64,000 nucleotides of DNA from contig CAJQUW010003195.1 of the NCBI GenBank assembly GCA_907163375.1, positions 1-64,000 on the forward strand. Reading direction: 5' to 3'. A program made the position numbers and the translations under genes. Below the pieces are notes generated by a model. It made no database searches and was not told where the DNA came from. It saw only the letters and a program-made list of their open reading frames with translations. Numbering within the stretch: position 1 is the first letter of the stretch; every line of letters starts with the position of its first letter. This document shows positions 12,140 to 25,800 of this stretch, in pieces. This DNA is from Prostheceraeus crozeri. Lineage: Eukaryota > Platyhelminthes > Polycladida > Euryleptidae.

Positions 12140-14989
12140 ATATAGATTCCTGATCAAAAGCGTCTCCAATTCGAGAAGCTTTAGACTAAATAATATGAGA
12201 ATGGTTTAGTGTTTTTTTGATGAAAACATGACTCAGATGTTTATGAGATAGCACATGCACTCAGGAACAGTGTTCATCAACCAGATTAGACACAAAAATT
12301 CAGTCAGAAGGAATGCTAAAACTACTGTGGTGATGCATCCAACAAAGCAAGAGGAGGAAAAATGGGAATCTGATCTTGTACATGTAATATCATGGCGGAA
12401 GAAAGTTGCCACGAAAGTCTTGACAAGTAAAAAAATGTTCGCTTAAGATTTATATGCAATGAGGAACAAAAGACTTTCCCCATCTTTATTATTGTCAAAT
12501 ATCCGATCTCTCCGACCAAAATTGTGTGTTATGACTCAACATTACAGCATTACAAGATGTCACAATTACTCTGTTCTTACTGAATGATTGTCGTAGCAGG
12601 ATATCGAAGGAGAAGCAAAAAGTCGCGAGTAGTAGTGTTCGTTGATATGACCGCCGCATATGACATAGTATGGCTGAAAGGACTTCACCCTCAAAATAAC
12701 CTCCTGAGCTATTGAGTTGATGTTCGATTGGGGGTCGTTGCATTCATCCATGGGAGCTCTTGTCTAATCGAAGCTTCTAAGCTAACAAGAACGAATGACA
12801 AACACTCGATCGCGATCAACTATAAGAAAAATTCAAGCTATAAGACAAAATATACCATAAGATCTATAACACAATATAAATATATCAATAAGAAATTAAA
12901 GAAAATCCAACTAAACAACCCGGACTTAGCCCGCCTTCGAACAAATGATGCAAGTTAGGAGTAACCGACAAGGGTCATACTTTATTCCTCGATTGCTTAT
13001 TCAACATCTGCATCAGCGAACATGCTCCACGAACAAACCTCCAGGCAGTACACGGCCGCTGCAGATGATCTAACGCTCTCCTGACGAAAGTGCGAAATGA
13101 GACGTTGGTCGCCATGTTGAAGGAACACCTCGACGAAGATGTATAAACTGCCCTGCACGACTACTTGACTACGTGGCACTTGAAAATGACGCAATCTGAA
13201 AAAAAAAAAACAGTTACCGAACGGCCTTTCATCCTGCAACAACGATTATGCAAATAACATCATCTAACTATACTCTCATGCGAATATGCGGATCCGCGTG
13301 ACTACCGATGCAACAACGACCAACACACTACTTATTTGGGCTTGACCGATTGCGCTCGCATATCTGAGCGTTTAACAAAAAACCTCCACTTCCAGACGGA
13401 CACAAAGGCAAGTTAAGTTCGAGAAGGAAGAATGGAGACCTACTTTCGATCGTTGTGTGGAGCTAGCATGCCGGCCTGGGGAGCATGTCCTTCGACGTGC
13501 TTGTGACTTGTGGTCATCCAGCTTCAAACAGGGGACCACGATGAATCTCGCAATGCGGAGTCCTCACAGGTCTCACTGGAGTGATCTTGCGCAGCCCCTT
13601 ATACCTCCGTAAACCCTGAATATTGAACTTTAAGAATTGGATCTTACTAGAAGCTTAGAAAATTTGAATTTTTGTAATTTGTTATGTTGTTTAGCATACT
13701 AATATATCGAACTACTACTTACCTTGGTACATAAAACATTACAGCCTGATGTTCTTTAGCCATTTACAGAGGATCTGGGTTAAACGACCTTCAGTATCCG
13801 ATGATGAGAGTTGATATACCATCCCCATTTCACTTTCCGTTGTGACCGAGATTACAGAACAGAGAAAAGGGTCGCTGGGTTGGGGTGACGGTATGCATTT
13901 ACTCTGACAAGTGACATTAATTGTATATCGCTTGCATGAATAATCACCGAAAACCTATAAGTTTGGATAATTAACATGGATGTATCTTTACTGATATGAA
14001 AATAGTGGCTTTTCTGATGTAACACATACTTCCTTTCCTTTGCGTACGTTGATAAATGATCGATTAATAAACTAGCAATCTACACTCTATTCGAACATAC
14101 AGATTCTTCATTAGTGAGCGCTTACTCAGCGACTGTTATGGAATGTCCGTTTTAAGATCTTCATTCATTCTCCGACAAGAGGCTTGGGAAAGTCGCTTCC
14201 CAAGTATTGTCCAAGTTGTGAATTTCAACCGACGAGAAATGATTGCGCATTCTGGGATATAAGATACTAACTGACAACATTCGATTAATGAAACCATTGA
14301 GCAGCGCAAGATTCCACCGCGGACTAGTTTCAACGAAATTGTAATTATTGGCGCCAGCAATCGGCGCCTGCGACCACTATAACCGTGTTTCTCAAATCGA
14401 ATGTCATGTCAAAAAGACATCACGAAAATACCTAGCGAAAAGTGTATGATTACCGAGGATCGCATTTTTTTGCTCAACGAAGGAAATTGATGAAAAGTGT
14501 GAAATTCCTCCACGGAAATTCTTGATTAAGTAAGCAATACATGAGACTATTCCCTTCAGCTTTGTAACACACAAGCGAAGTCTAACTGGCTCAGAAACAA
14601 AGCTAGCACGAAAAATGGTCTGTGAAAGAGTTACTAACAATTCAAAAAGTTAACACTTTCAAATCTTTCCCTTGTCAAAATTGATTTCATCTTTTTTCAA
14701 CTCCAAAAGATGCGACCGAAGAAATTAACTCTAAATTTGCTTCGAATTTTTCATGCGCATATGATTGGTCTAATGTTCTCCAGAATTCTATCGAAAAAAA
14801 ACTATGTGCATTGGAATCATGGACGTTAGGATGTTGATCGCGTCTATTATCAGTTGCTCGAACTTATTATACGAAGAAGTCGCCCGGAAATTATGGCTTG
14901 CAGCCAGCCTCGACTCCTGAAGCGAATAACTGTATGATGTTTGTAGTCCACTAACAATCATATCGCTATAAAGCAAAAATCGCATAATA
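12139..14989. other. No recognised gene
   Basis: No convincing exon or element. There is a short A10 run near 13200. Confidence 0.4.
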
Positions 14990-16150
14990 GCCTGTGCGTT
15001 GGAAGATGGCGAATATAAAACACATTTCCGAAGTCCAAACCGGCTAGTTCTTGAAAATCAAAGAGCAATTTCATTGTTACCTGTTTTCCTCACTCAAATC
15101 CTAGAAACAATTGTCATTCAATCTATTAAAGATGATATTGTAAATTATGTTTACGGCTTAAATCAATTTGACTTTAGGCCTAGAACGTCAACTCTTCCGC
15201 GCTCACATTGACATAAATGACTTTCCTATGCAAAGAAAGTTGATGATCGCAACAACATTGGTGTGTTCGTATGTGCTTTTGGATATGAATAAAGCGTTTC
15301 GACAAGAGGGTCGTCCACTCAGAAATAATTTCCTCTCTGACCGTCCGCAAATTTGCCAACTAAGGTTTCATCGAATGGTGTATTAACTATCTCCAAGATA
15401 GAAAGCAGCGAGTACGAATCGATTAATAACTCAATATTCAGCAGTATGAAAGAAGTTTGGTATTCCTCAAGGATAGGTTGTCGCACCTTGTCTCTTCTCC
15501 GTCCACATGCCTTCACTTCCACCAATACATGCCTGTGCACAAATGACGAAATACGCTGATGATGTTGAATGCATCATCCCATTCGAAATTAGTAACAGAA
15601 CATAACATACTGATACCTCAGAGATGATCGAGCATGCGAGCACCTGGACCTGCTCAACATGGCCTCTCTCCTAAATACAAAGAAAACGAGAAATACTGCT
15701 TCGTGAAGAAAGTCTCCAATTTCGATCTCGCTTTGATAATGTGGATATTAGTAAAAGATTTGAAAATTCTCGCGGAATCTTTTACAGCTGACATGATATG
15801 CAAGAGGCCATCGCGAAGAATCTTCATTCTCAAGAAAATACGCAAACGATAAACCACAGACCAGAAAGACTTACCAACACCTGTATATTGCATTGATCTT
15901 GAATGCTTTTAGAATACTGTTCCTCCTACAATAATTGTGGCATGAGCGAGGCGAACGAAGGAAAAAGATTAGAGAAAGTACGCCGTCGTTGCCACACGAA
16001 TAATATATGGAAATCATTGCGACTCTTTCACTCCCTCTTTGGGTTCTACGACCCTTTAAACGCCGCCGCCAGAACCCATTTATCTCCTTTCACTGCGTCT
16101 CTACTGAATCACTCACATGTAAAGTACATGTAGGTCACTACAATTATTTC
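14990..16150 (+). pseudogene. Fossil non-LTR retrotransposon ORF2 (CR1/Jockey-like RT)
   Basis: Reading across frames on the plus strand gives ordered reverse transcriptase blocks. AISLLPVFLTQILE and LNQFDFRPRTST lie near 15060-15200, SYVLLDMNKAF near 15270-15300, INYLQDRKQRVRI near 15380-15420, GIPQG at 15459 followed directly by a stop, KYADDVEC at 15549, and a C-terminal LEYCSS near 15908. The same blocks occur in the element at 16740-20700 (for example ISILPIFCKILE and NQFGFRP), so it is a related but much older copy in the opposite orientation. Several stops and frameshifts make it non-functional. Confidence 0.75.
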
Positions 16151-16252
16151 AGCCGCATGCTATTCCTTGGAATGTATGTAACAATTGCTTGTACTTGAAC
16201 ATTTTCATTTTATTATTTGACAATATAAACACTTACATGTACTACCATACTA

Positions 16253-16490
16253 CCTGCAACAAAAGCCAAACGGTAGCATTCCTTGCTTTTTGGCAAATGA
16301 ATGGCATGCATTGAGGCGGTTTTGTATTGGCTCCTAAAAGTAAAATTTACATGATTAGCGGTCAAACCAACACTTCTAGACGGCTTCCATATATTAGAAA
16401 AAATTGAGAGATTACTTAAAGTGTTATCAAAATGCTGATGACTTCTTCTGTGACAGAATAATTTGCAAAGGCAAATAGTAGCTCTACTCT
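16253..16490 (+). repeat. Dispersed repeat, copy 2 (pairs with 6940-7190)
   Basis: Begins CTGCAACAAAAGCCAAACGG and keeps the shared blocks of the first copy in order. It lies between the fossil RT and the CR1-like element. Confidence 0.6.
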
Positions 16491-16929
16491 CATCTTCAAG
16501 AAGAGGAATGGTACGTAGACCCACCAAAACAATCCTAGAATTTATCTGAAATCATTGCGACAGACAGATTTTGCGACATCGCACCCCAATCGGATAAATA
16601 CTTATTGCTCTAACTGACATGATATATAGCTGAAAAACTGAAAAAGAAATAAAATTCCAGACAGATAGACTATAGAATCCACATGAAATCTAACGGTATT
16701 AAATCCACTTCAGGCTGTACGTTCATCCAAAGTAATGTTACACAATTTTTAACAAGACTTTATAAATTATGTTTTATATTCAAAATAGCAAGATCTCAAC
16801 TTTCACATAATAGATACATATACACAAAGACAAATTGAAGAAATGATTCACAGTAAAGCATCAATTAAAATAAGCAGCACGCAAGCTGTCCTCAATGTCA
16901 AATACACAATACATCTTCCAAAGGGGTCG

Positions 16930-19618
16930 AGTTAGCCATCCTTGATTTGATTGGAAGCAAGTTGTGCAAAGATGAATTAAAACGAATTTGGCACGACGGA
17001 GCAGAATTTGATGCAGGGATCTCAAAATGACCTGAATACTTTAGTTTTCTGGCGAGGCACAAATCTGGAATGAAGTATGTGGGTCTGGGTTTGACAAATT
17101 GTCACAGAACAACTTTAGAGCATGGTCACGTCGCCGAGACCAAAGAGCGAGGGGAAAAGTCATTACACGTGCAAAATGTACCGCAGATTATGCTATGGGC
17201 AGCTTTCACAATCTTTTCCATCTGTAAAGCGTTCTTCTTACTAATTCCGAGAAATAGGGGGCTACAGTATTCCAACACACTCAAGATATAGCAGTAATAC
17301 AACATTTTGAGTTCCGCTTTTGAAAGGAAGCGACGCAGCTTTCGCAGAGCATAAAGTCGTTGAGAGGCCTTCTTACAAACTTGTTTAGTATGCGAATTCC
17401 AGTTCAACTTTTCATCATAAGTTAACCCCAAAAAACGCATCTCTTGAATAATGTTGCCTACGGGAATGATTTCTGCGGATACTGAAGGTTTGCGAATTAT
17501 CAAAGATTTCGTTTTGGAGCAATTCAAAGTCAGTCCGTGGTTTTTACACCACAATTCCACATGTTTACTCTCTTTGGCTAAAAGTTCATTGATATCTTCA
17601 GTATCTGAAAAAGCACATTACCAGCACATCGTCCGCAAATTTGATAATTTGATTTCTTTTGTCAGTTGATCTCAAGGAGCCCGTATGTGCAGCGAACAAG
17701 AAGGGTGATACGACTGAACCCTGGGGGACTCCAGAGGACACATGAACAAATTTGCTCGTAATATTATTGTCTAGCTTAATCCTCTGTTCTCTGTTTTGCA
17801 GGTAATTTGCCAACCAGTATAGAAATGGAGCCGGAAATTTCTCCTCCACCAAAGTTTTCATCAATGAGTCATGCTTCAAAGAATCAAATGCCTTCTTGAT
17901 ATCGAATGAGACCATGAGTACTCCAGCATGCGTGCGATTGTCCAATACCGCGGTAATGCAGTCCTGAGTTTTCAGGTGTGCATGGACTGTTCCGCTGCCT
18001 GGTCGAAAACCGAACTGGTTATCACCATATAGATGAATGAGGTCACTCTTCACAGAATTCAGGATGCATTTTTCAAGTATTTTACAGAAAATAGGCAATA
18101 TCGAAATGGGTCTCAAATTGTCTAAATGAAGCTTGCCACACTTGGGGATTGGAATTACATTTGCCTTCTTCCAAATTTCCGGGATTTTCTTTCCAATCAC
18201 CGACAGATTATACAAATGAGTCAGGGGAGGCGCTAACACATGTGCCGCTTCTCTGATCAAACGCGAAGGAATTTCGTTGCAACCCATCGAATTTGTGAGG
18301 ATTCAGCTTATACAAATGATTATAGACATCATCCACGCCGATATCAATATTCCAAACACTGTTGTTTATTGAGATAGAATCCACAACTGTCTGCCAATCT
18401 GGAGCTTGTTCAAAATGACCTTGGAAGTGATCGTTCATCTTTTCTGCAGCTACAGAAGGGGAAGAAAATTGGCTTATGAAATTGTAAAGCTGTTGACTTG
18501 GTTTTTTACTGATCAAATTGTCTGCTATTTTCCAAATGCCTTTTGAAGTTGATTTTGATTTCCTTATCCATCTTTCCTTCAAACTCTCGGTTAGATCTTT
18601 GACTTTGTTCTTATAGTGATGATAGAGTGGGAAATTCTTTGTTCTGTATGCCTGGAATCGAAGATGAATGTGATTCTTAATCACAGGAGTAATCCAGGGT
18701 TTGTCCTGTGGACTCATCGGAACATGCACCACTGGTATTAGACGAAATGCATCTGATAGAATAGCATAGAATTCTTTGCACTTTTCTTCAATGGAAACAA
18801 GCGATCGGTAAAACTTGTGCCAATTATAAGAATTCAAGTCGTTCACAAATTTGATTACATGAGACTGCCGAAAATCAAAAATTCTCGAGATGTGAATAGG
18901 CTGAGGGATCTTGACCATCGGTTGCAGAAGGATAGAAGAATGATCGGAATTTCCTAGGCTTGGACAAACTAAAGGATCATTGTACATATCAGCTGTGTCG
19001 AAATCCGCAAGGATCTTGTCCAAGATGGAATCACCACGCGCGTTCTCTGTAACTAATTGCTTCAAACCAACATCAATTTCAATTTCATCAGTTTTGAATT
19101 TATTCAGGTCGCCTACAACCATGAGTTTTTCGTCAGAATCATGTGTCAATACGTCAATCATGGTTCTTATGCAGTCGTTAATGTTTTGATATTCTGAAAC
19201 CAATAGGTTGGGTGGAATGTATATTGCAAGTAAAGTCAATTTTATTGAAGGGAAACGAAGCCATAAATGCTCCACAAAGCAGAGTTGATCAACGGGATTG
19301 TATTTGTAAAAGGAGACATGACTACGCACGAAAACACAAACTCCGCCACCTGTTCGACCATCGCATCTATCACAACGAAAAACGGCTTGCATAACCAGGT
19401 ATCTCTATCTGCGCACTCGATACTCTATCAGATAACCAAGATTCACAAATGATTATTACAATTGGTTTGTGAGCTGTAGCGATTACTAAAAGTTCATCAA
19501 ATTTAGGTAATAAAGACTGTGCATTACTCAGGTATATTATCGGTAAGTCAGTCATCGACATTAAAAGCGGCGAGGAAAATTTGGACGATCCTCGTAATTG
19601 ACAACTTCCCCATTCCAA
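16930..19618 (-). pseudogene. Non-LTR retrotransposon ORF2 (endonuclease-reverse transcriptase), frameshifted
   Basis: Endonuclease: IIYLSNAQSLLPKFDELL and IIICESWLS (about 19540-19425), GGGVCVFVR, VVGDLNKF (about 19110) and NSDHSSILL (about 18930), the last holding the expected SDH catalytic triplet. RT: LRPISILPIFCKILE (about 18110), NQFGFRPGSGT, FDIKKAFDSL (about 17895), SGVPQGSVVSP (about 17725) and KFADDVL (about 17620). C-terminal region: GLTLNCSKTKSLII, RFLGLTYDEKLNWNSHT and LEYCSPLFLG. Frames change near 19388, 18285, 17600 and 17130, each apparently by a small indel. The protein would cut target DNA and copy the element RNA, but this copy cannot make it intact. Confidence 0.8.
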
Positions 19619-20295
19619 ATACGAACATTTTCCGCTTTCGATCTTCTATCGCGAATTTCTCTTCTAAGAAGTCTTTGACAGTTTTGCTCATGCGGAGTGA
19701 GATCGCTGTAAATGTATATTTTCTTGTATGAATCAGAAACCCGAAGAGAAGGGGCTTTCCGAAGAATAGATTGCTTAATTTCTCTGGTTTTACAGGAGAT
19801 TTTTAGTAAACGATTACCTTCTCTGCCGACTTTGCCAATTCTCCGCGAATCAGTTATCTCAACTCCATCAATCCCTAAAGAAGCAGTCAACTGTCTAAAA
19901 TTGTCAATATCAAATTCATGCTTCTCTTCAGGTGAACCCGTTTCTTTTTCTGGCAACCCACTGATTATCAGATTATTTTCGCGAATTCGCCGCTGATCGA
20001 CTTCACTCAAGATGCTTTCAATTAGTGTTTCCTGATGCAACGACTCCTTCAAAGAATTGATCTCTGCATGATGTTCTGTCTGCACCATATCCATCACTGA
20101 CAGCCTACCTTCTATTGTTTCGATTCGCGACATGATTTCTGAAACCTTCAGGCTCAAAACATCAATCTTAGAGCTCAGAGTTCTCACAATGTCATCACGT
20201 TGATCATTCAAGAGAGATTTTATCACTTCCATAACAATGCCTTCTGACAAGTTGCTTGATGAATTAGATCTGGTAACTCTACTTGTGGATGTCAT
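19561..20295 (-). CDS. Non-LTR retrotransposon ORF1 protein (coiled coil plus nucleic-acid-binding region)
   Basis: Intact 244-codon frame from the ATG at 20295. The N-terminus is rich in S/T/N. Residues of about 25-110 have heptad-like spacing of hydrophobics (ISSKIDVLSLKVSEIMSRIE...), which suggests a trimerising coiled coil. The block RRIRENNLIISGLPE (about residues 113-127) is the typical start of the RRM-like region in ORF1 proteins of CR1/L2/L1-type elements. It is followed by a basic C-terminal part (LLRREIRDRRSKAE). Such proteins bind the element RNA and act as chaperones in the retrotransposition particle. The last 58 bases overlap the ORF2 start in another frame. Confidence 0.75.
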   Translation of the reverse strand: MTSTSRVTRSNSSSNLSEGIVMEVIKSLLNDQRDDIVRTLSSKIDVLSLKVSEIMSRIETIEGRLSVMDMVQTEHHAEINSLKESLHQETLIESILSEVDQRRIRENNLIISGLPEKETGSPEEKHEFDIDNFRQLTASLGIDGVEITDSRRIGKVGREGNRLLKISCKTREIKQSILRKAPSLRVSDSYKKIYIYSDLTPHEQNCQRLLRREIRDRRSKAENVRIWNGEVVNYEDRPNFPRRF

Positions 20296-20710
20296 TGCTC
20301 CACGTTGACAAAAAATCTGTCTCTTTCAGGAATTGTACCCACTATATTGCACGCTTGAAGCACAATCGCTACCGATGCACCACAGTAGCACAACGACAGC
20401 AGCAACTGGCTAGTGTTCGATAATCTGGCACCAATACAAACACGTGATCTCTGCCTGGAAAGTGTGCAGTCTCTTCGTGAAATCCAAGTGAAAAGTACTC
20501 ACAGCTTTATCAGCAATGCGTGCAAGAAATGTGTGAATATTTCCCAATATTTCGAAGGATATTGAGCCGAATTTGATCTAACCGGGACTGCCAGATTCAC
20601 AATGATGAGACGAATAAGATGATATATAAATCTATGACGTTGACGCGGATAACACATATAACTAACCACTAAACACTCAATTGCACGAGGAGACACTTTC
20701 ACACAACCGA

Positions 20711-22628
20711 CGCTGTTGCCGCTGGCTGTGATTTTGTGATTTGAATTGCATCCTCTAGCACAGGTTCTACATGTGCATCCGAGATATCAGGATTGGCTGA
20801 CTCTAAATGTTTTCTGCTTTCCTTCATTGAGAGGCTTTGAAGTGACTGGGTTGATAATGTTTCGCAATCCCATCGTGCTTCTATGATTGATAAAGTAATT
20901 ACTTAGTCCATTATATCTCGGATTTCGAACGATGGAAAATTCTTGTCGGTGCAAATTTGCAAAGCGCATGACGCGACTTCAAAGAATATTCCGGTCATTA
21001 ACTTGCACATACAATTTTTCAGAATTCGTATCCTGCAAAGTCCTGTCAACTACAAAAGTGGCCTTTCTCGAAAAATGCACATGTTAATCAGAGATCCCAT
21101 TGACATATAACTTCCACATCAAAGAGTTATGAGAAAAGTAAGAGGTAAAAACTAGATAAATTCCAATGAGAAATCCATAAGAAGCCACCTGTTGATTTCA
21201 TGTACATGTACATTGTACATGCATGTTCGAGGATAGTGCCACAATCTGAAAATGGTTTTCATGCACTCAGCCAATGTAAGTAGTCATGATAGCTTTTGCG
21301 AAAACTTTTTCGTGAGCGACACTACACAAACTGAGTCATTTTTCCAATAACTATGCATCGAATGACAAATGCAAGATGCAATATGCTTGAGAAATATCTA
21401 TCTACCATAATTGCTTCGTAATAGAGAAAAATGAAAAATGAGCAAAATCGTGAGCGACACTATTTTGAATTGTTGACTTTTTGTATGCGAAGTCTACATA
21501 ATTAATTTGGATGACAAATCACCATCCTGATGATTAATCCTATATTCTATCATGAGAAAGAGATAGAACATTTGAAAATTATTTTAAAGTGAATTGACAG
21601 AAATACAGGTTATTATATACGGATAATTGCAATTGAAGTGAAGGTCACATAAACAGTTCCATTTAACTGTTGTATCAAATAATCAGACTAATGTAAAGCA
21701 CTCCAAAGGATTATGATTCGAATTCTCATACGATGATGAAAGTCATCCCAGTAGCCATTAATAATAGAATATAATGCTTACTAATTTAAATTATTTATTG
21801 AAGTAGTCCTAATGAGGACTGATGGCGTTCTCCAATCCGCAAGTGTACAAAGGCAATGCTACTGTAACCATTGGATTAATCAGTAAAAGAACTCAATGTA
21901 GCTTTCTCGTGGCAACGAATTAAAATTGATCAGCTTTGGCGCAATATCTGGTAAAAATGGAAATCTTAAGACTTGTACTAATACCATAGATTCCAAACAC
22001 TGCCGTATACACGTTCAAAACAGACGTCTAATATACTGTGCTAAGTTTGTTCCTTTTTGCCTAGAGTTGTCTTTGATGCTAGGTTGTTTTCGATGTCTGT
22101 GCTTTGAGTGTTTTGTGATATCTTTGGTCTGTTGTCAGTACGCTTGTGTTTGATATCTTGCTTCCGTCGTCGATTACGTTATAGCGCTGCTCTTCATCTA
22201 TCTATGTATATAATGTAAAGCTTTCTTCATATGGATTGCTATGATCTGTGGCTTTGGGTTGTGACTTTTAAATCTTTCTTCTTACGTTCTAACATTGCTA
22301 CAATTTGAAACACTGTTATGAGATGCTGCTATTTGTTAAAGCCATAAACCATGTGGTAAGTTTTGCAGTATTTGAAGTTTTATGTGAAGATTGTATATAC
22401 TCTCATGTATTCTGATTTTAGAAACCGTCTTCAAACGTGACAGTGTGATTAAATAAATGAAAGTAAAAGACGCGTTTTCAAAGGCTGAAAATAAAGAGAT
22501 TTTACATACTGTACCAACTACAGATGCTGATAGTGGAAATAGAATAAGACAATGGTCACCATAGGTTAAGGAAATTAAAAATGGATATTATAAAACAACA
22601 GGAAACCGATGAATAGAAATTGGAAAAG
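20711..22628. other. No recognised gene
   Basis: AT-rich sequence with no exon or element that I can identify. Confidence 0.45.
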
Positions 22629-22815
22629 TGGAGGTAAAATATGGAAATACAACGATGCTACTACACCGATTACAAGTGAACTATATCTGACACTACACAA
22701 AGTGGATAATGGTAAGAGTGGATAAGTGGAAAGTGGATAATGGAGGTAAACAATAGAACTACAATGACACTCTACTACACCGAAAGCAATGAAACTATAC
22801 ACACTATACCTAAGA
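22629..22815. repeat. Imperfect tandem duplication, about 110 bp
   Basis: The block GTGGAGGTAAAATATGGAA...CTACTACACCGA..CAA.TGAACTATA near 22630-22700 recurs in degraded form at about 22738-22805 (ATGGAGGTAAACAATAG...CTACTACACCGA). Between them lie short GTGGATAA(TG/GT) repeats (22700-22740). Confidence 0.5.
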
Positions 22816-25800
22816 CTACACATGGAAAATACTATTTCTTCACTTGAATTTGTTATCGCCAGTTTCTTCATCCGTCTATAGTACTTCATGTAATTCCACA
22901 TTTCTTCATTTGAATTACAATACATCGACCACTACTTCAGCTACCGATTAAGGATATAAAACATAATACTGCAGTCCGTCAGTCATCAGCAGGTACTCGT
23001 CTAGTTGTGTTTCGACCCCTAACCTGAACACTCAAACCCAGACGAGCGGGGTCCCACACATAGTGGCTGACAAAATACTGAATAGGTAATGATATGTCTT
23101 GAAAGATATGTCACAAAGATAAATCAGACATCATTCAATTGTTGCGTTTCCCACATGTAAACTGATCCTGTCATTAAATTCATCCCATCAATAAATACAA
23201 TAAGCTTTTTGCGATCCGCACATGTAAACAAATCCTGTATATCAGTCTTAACCTTTTCGATTCCCCCAAGTAAACAGATCCTGTTCATCCTCCAATCCCA
23301 TAAAGATGTAATCGCTGTGTGATAAATATGTAATCCGCCTTTACACAAACTTCGCCTCATACATCAAGACTTAAGAATGGAAGCTCTCTCATCTCCCGTA
23401 AGCCACGCTAAGCGCTCTGTATTCACTCTTCACCGCCCACAAATGTAATTCGAATTTGTAAAACAACACAAATCAATAAATCGGTTTGTGATTGGAAATT
23501 GTCTTATATTGTCTTTTTTCCTGATCATGTGAAACTTCATTTAATGATGAAATATAATTTGCTATTCAATGTAGGCTACATGAACAAAACTAGAGTGGCA
23601 AATATTCAAAATTATTTATTATTCATGATTATTCATTATTACCTATGCCCTAAATCAGTGCTTTCAATCAGCTCCATGTAGCTGGTGTAGACCATGTGAT
23701 TGTGCTTTGGAAATGACTGAACACCGGCATTCACCACAAGTTTGTACAATCAAGAATTAACTTCTTCAACAATACGCATCCAGCGGTCTTACGAAGCACA
23801 CAAAAATTGAGAATATTCATTCTCGGAGCCCTGAGAAAGTGAACGGTCAAAGGATGTTCTTTTCAATCTAGTCATTCTCATCAAGATCGTCTTCTTACCT
23901 CGCAATTTATTATAGGCTTTACATCCTTTAATCAGTAGCTGAAGTGGTGATGGTAAAGATTGGTAGTTTTGCATGCCGCTACACATTATTTGATGAAATA
24001 GCAAATCAATGCAAATTGTAGGATGTTGAACGATAGTTTTATATGGTGGCAGCTAGCGCGAAACCTGTGACAACTAAATTCATGTGAAGAAAATTTATTT
24101 GACATTTGTTATCTCCTTTATGGTGTGCAATCTTATTTCAATCAGATTCGTAGTAGCAGTCATTGCAGCCATCATTTTGACTTCAATTGCACCAATTTAT
24201 ACACTGGTTTCCATGTCGGTTTACAACATCCATTTTTATAATTTTTCACTGTCCACTTCCATTTCCAGTATGTGTACACATCACAAATCGTTGGTGTAAT
24301 GCTCACATGCTTTGCTATGTAAAATCGGTGGTACGCACCTGTAGGCATAGTAGCAGTAAGAATGCATTAGTTGTGCAACAGTGGTCCTAAGCGACAAAGA
24401 TTTATTGAGTTCTTTTAGAAGTAGTTTAATCCAATGGCTACAACAGTATTCCAATAATAAACTTATGAATCAGAGAACGTCATCATCACCTATATTGGAG
24501 ACAATAACATTGCACTATAAATGTGCACTAGGATGACTTTCTTCATGGCATAAGAACTAAAGTGCGTTGCTGGCACTTATTTAAGCGATCTCCCATCTCA
24601 TCACATATTATTGGAACAAGATTTACGAGTCCATAATTCGCTAACCAACGTGCTTTTGCAACATTGCGAAAATTTAAAATCCCTCAAACACAAAAACAAT
24701 TCCTGTGAAATAATGCTTCTCAAATCCAAGAAACAGCATAGCATTTTTCAGCTCACAGATTAGGCATCATCTTGGAGTCAAACGACGATGGAAGTCAAAA
24801 GAGGATCAGTTCTTGATTTTCCCATTGTAATCCGACTACATTGACATTGTCTTGGAAATAAGTCAAGATGAACTGATATAATATCAGCTGATGGAGGTTC
24901 AAAAATCAGCAACAATAGAAATGCAATCGGAGCATTTGGATTATTTTCCCTGATCATGGCCACCATCTATTCGGGCAGCTTCTGTTTTTTCGTCAACAAT
25001 TATAAGACGGACATCAATTAGTTACAGTTCCAAGCATTGATCGCCTTAGAATGACATTATCATGAAATAGAATTATTCCATGATGCCCATTATGTGTGTT
25101 CCCCAACACAGAGAGCCAATATTCGTCACTAGCACCACGTTTGAGCTTAAATACACGGACTCTATTCATTTTGAATGAAAATCAATGCACTCCAAAGTGC
25201 TCCATTCACAACGCTAATGTTCACATCAATGCAGGAAAACTTTGTAGTATAGATCTGAAGAAAAAAGTGGACACTACTCTAATCATTTTGCTCGACGAAT
25301 TAGTACTGCTTCAAATACATGAAGCATTTTAGAGCATAACTATTGGAGTTTCACAGTCTTTTTAGAAGCTGGTTCTGTTTTATCTTGAGGTACGTACATA
25401 CATCCACATTTGAAATGAACTCTGAATTGAAATTTGTTTAAAGTTTTAATAGTAAACTGAGCTTTTGAAAAACACGTTGCTATGCAGGTCTCATTCTACA
25501 ATGTTATAACTACTGATACATTACTTCTGAGATATCTTCATTTCATTGCAATAATTGATTGTTCAAAAATGCCCTAGCTATTTTGAAATTTTGATTATTC
25601 TGTTAAAACGATGCGGTTTGTATGATTTCGATGAACAATCAATAGCTCCCTTTTGGGCAGTGGCGATTGCACAGCTGAGCTATTACAATTGTCCTTTATG
25701 TCTATTATCACGCTTCATATTTGTCAAATATGTAATACTCCAAATCGCTGGATGTAGCAAGAAGTATGTATCAGAATCTGTCTTTACTCGCTGTTTTGTC

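Larger units (their letters stand above)
16740..20700 (-). mobile_element. Nearly full-length CR1/Jockey-type non-LTR retrotransposon
   Basis: This minus-strand element has the classic two-ORF plan. There is a 5' region of roughly 400 bp (about 20700-20296), ORF1 (20295-19561) and then ORF2, whose start overlaps the ORF1 end by 58 bp. ORF2 has an AP-type endonuclease followed by reverse transcriptase. A 3' UTR of about 200 bp ends near 16740 without a clear poly(A) tail. I could not define its exact ends or a target duplication. It is broken by about four simple frameshifts but has few stops, so it is much younger than the fossil at 14990-16150. The CR1 assignment rests on the endonuclease and RT wording and has not been tested by phylogeny. 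Confidence 0.8.

Noticed and set aside
12027..12209. Polyproline-containing 60-codon frame
   Set aside because: The proline run is just the poly(C) tract.
17126..20295. Plus-strand frames opposite the CR1-like element
   Set aside because: These are antisense shadows; the minus strand carries the recognisable ORF1, endonuclease and RT motifs.
22974..23035. Hammerhead-like words CTGATGA and CGAAAC on the minus strand, with a possible B-box
   Set aside because: GAAAC comes before CTGATGA, no stems II or III can be drawn in a monomer, and no second repeat unit is present.
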